Shown here: positions 5,496-5,550 of the stretch, one piece after another | How the letters are laid out: each line of letters starts with the position of its first letter | Numbering within the stretch: position 1 is the stretch's first letter | Origin: an uncultured Opitutia bacterium | Lineage (GTDB): Bacteria; Verrucomicrobiota; Verrucomicrobiia; Opitutales; UBA953 | Assembly: GCA_937875975.1 (NCBI GenBank) | Contig: CALEEU010000062.1 | Span: 1 to 5,550, forward strand | Reading direction: 5' to 3' | Length of the DNA: 5,550 bases | Notes under the pieces: generated by a model | Told to the model about the DNA's origin: nothing | The model's input: the letters and a program-made list of their open reading frames with translations, nothing else | Database searches by the model: none | Position numbers and translations under genes: made by a program

Positions 5496-5550
5496 TCAGT
5501 AGTGGTAGCGGGCCTGGAGGACGTAGATGACACCCTTCTCGACCCGATAG
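5496..5550 (-). CDS. Txe/YoeB-type toxin, C-terminal end only (5' part outside window)
   Basis: The minus strand encodes YRVEKGVIYVLQARYHY followed by TGA (5498-5496). The end 'ARYHY' after a beta-strand-like 'VEKGVIYVLQ' closely resembles the C-terminus of Txe/YoeB toxins; E. coli YoeB ends 'ACRYHY'. In that family the last two residues, His and Tyr, are needed for ribosome-dependent mRNA cleavage, and both are present here. YoeB toxins are normally encoded just after a YefM/Phd-type antitoxin, which would lie beyond position 5550. Only 17 residues are visible, so fold and completeness cannot be judged. The gene converges on the second response regulator, with 5 bases between stop codons and no room for a terminator between them. 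Confidence 0.65.
   Translation of the reverse strand, partial: YRVEKGVIYVLQARYHY

Noticed and set aside
1..5550. CRISPR arrays, tRNA or rRNA genes, insertion sequences or attachment sites
   Set aside because: I saw no regularly spaced repeats, no cloverleaf-like sequence, no transposase motifs and no terminal inverted repeats with target duplications.

Overview
The window most likely comes from a member of the Verrucomicrobiota, possibly Opitutae-like. The best evidence is the large gene at 1399-3921 (minus strand). Its protein has a prepilin-like N-terminus, an 'NAALVGLAELQAGLGPD'-type segment, a 'GPFNVNS' motif and a 'RGDTF...CELIVQRV' C-terminus. I recognise this combination from the verrucomicrobial 'Verru_Chthon cassette protein A' type of surface or pseudopilin-associated protein. 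The DNA is GC-rich and open frames are long on both strands, so most antisense frames are shadows of real genes.

Layout, left to right. (1) 1-598, minus: 5' part of a Bax inhibitor-1/YccA-family membrane protein, cut by the window edge before its last membrane helix. (2) 599-748: short divergent intergenic region with a small repeated motif and an AT-rich -10-like element. (3) 749-1363, plus: an exported, lysine/glutamate-rich, probably coiled-coil protein of unknown function. (4) 1364-1398: a GC-rich hairpin between two convergent genes, possibly a shared terminator. (5) 1399-3921, minus: the Verru_Chthon cassette A-like protein, with no B, C or D partner gene visible beside it. (6) 3922-3996: divergent control region with two perfect palindromes and a well-placed ribosome site in front of a 10-codon mini-ORF. 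(7) 3997-4746 and 4819-5490, plus: two tandem paralogous NarL/FixJ-type response regulators with nearly identical recognition helices and no sensor kinase in the window. (8) 5496-5550, minus: the last 17 codons of a Txe/YoeB-type toxin, converging on the second regulator with 5 bases between stop codons.

Functional links are limited. The two regulators look like a duplication and may be co-transcribed. The first is divergent from the cassette A-like gene and shares its control region, so regulation of that gene is a reasonable guess but is not shown by the sequence. I see no complete new multi-gene system. The points most worth a second look are the orphan cassette A gene with divergent duplicated regulators, the mini-ORF overlapping the regulator start, and the YoeB-like end at the right edge.
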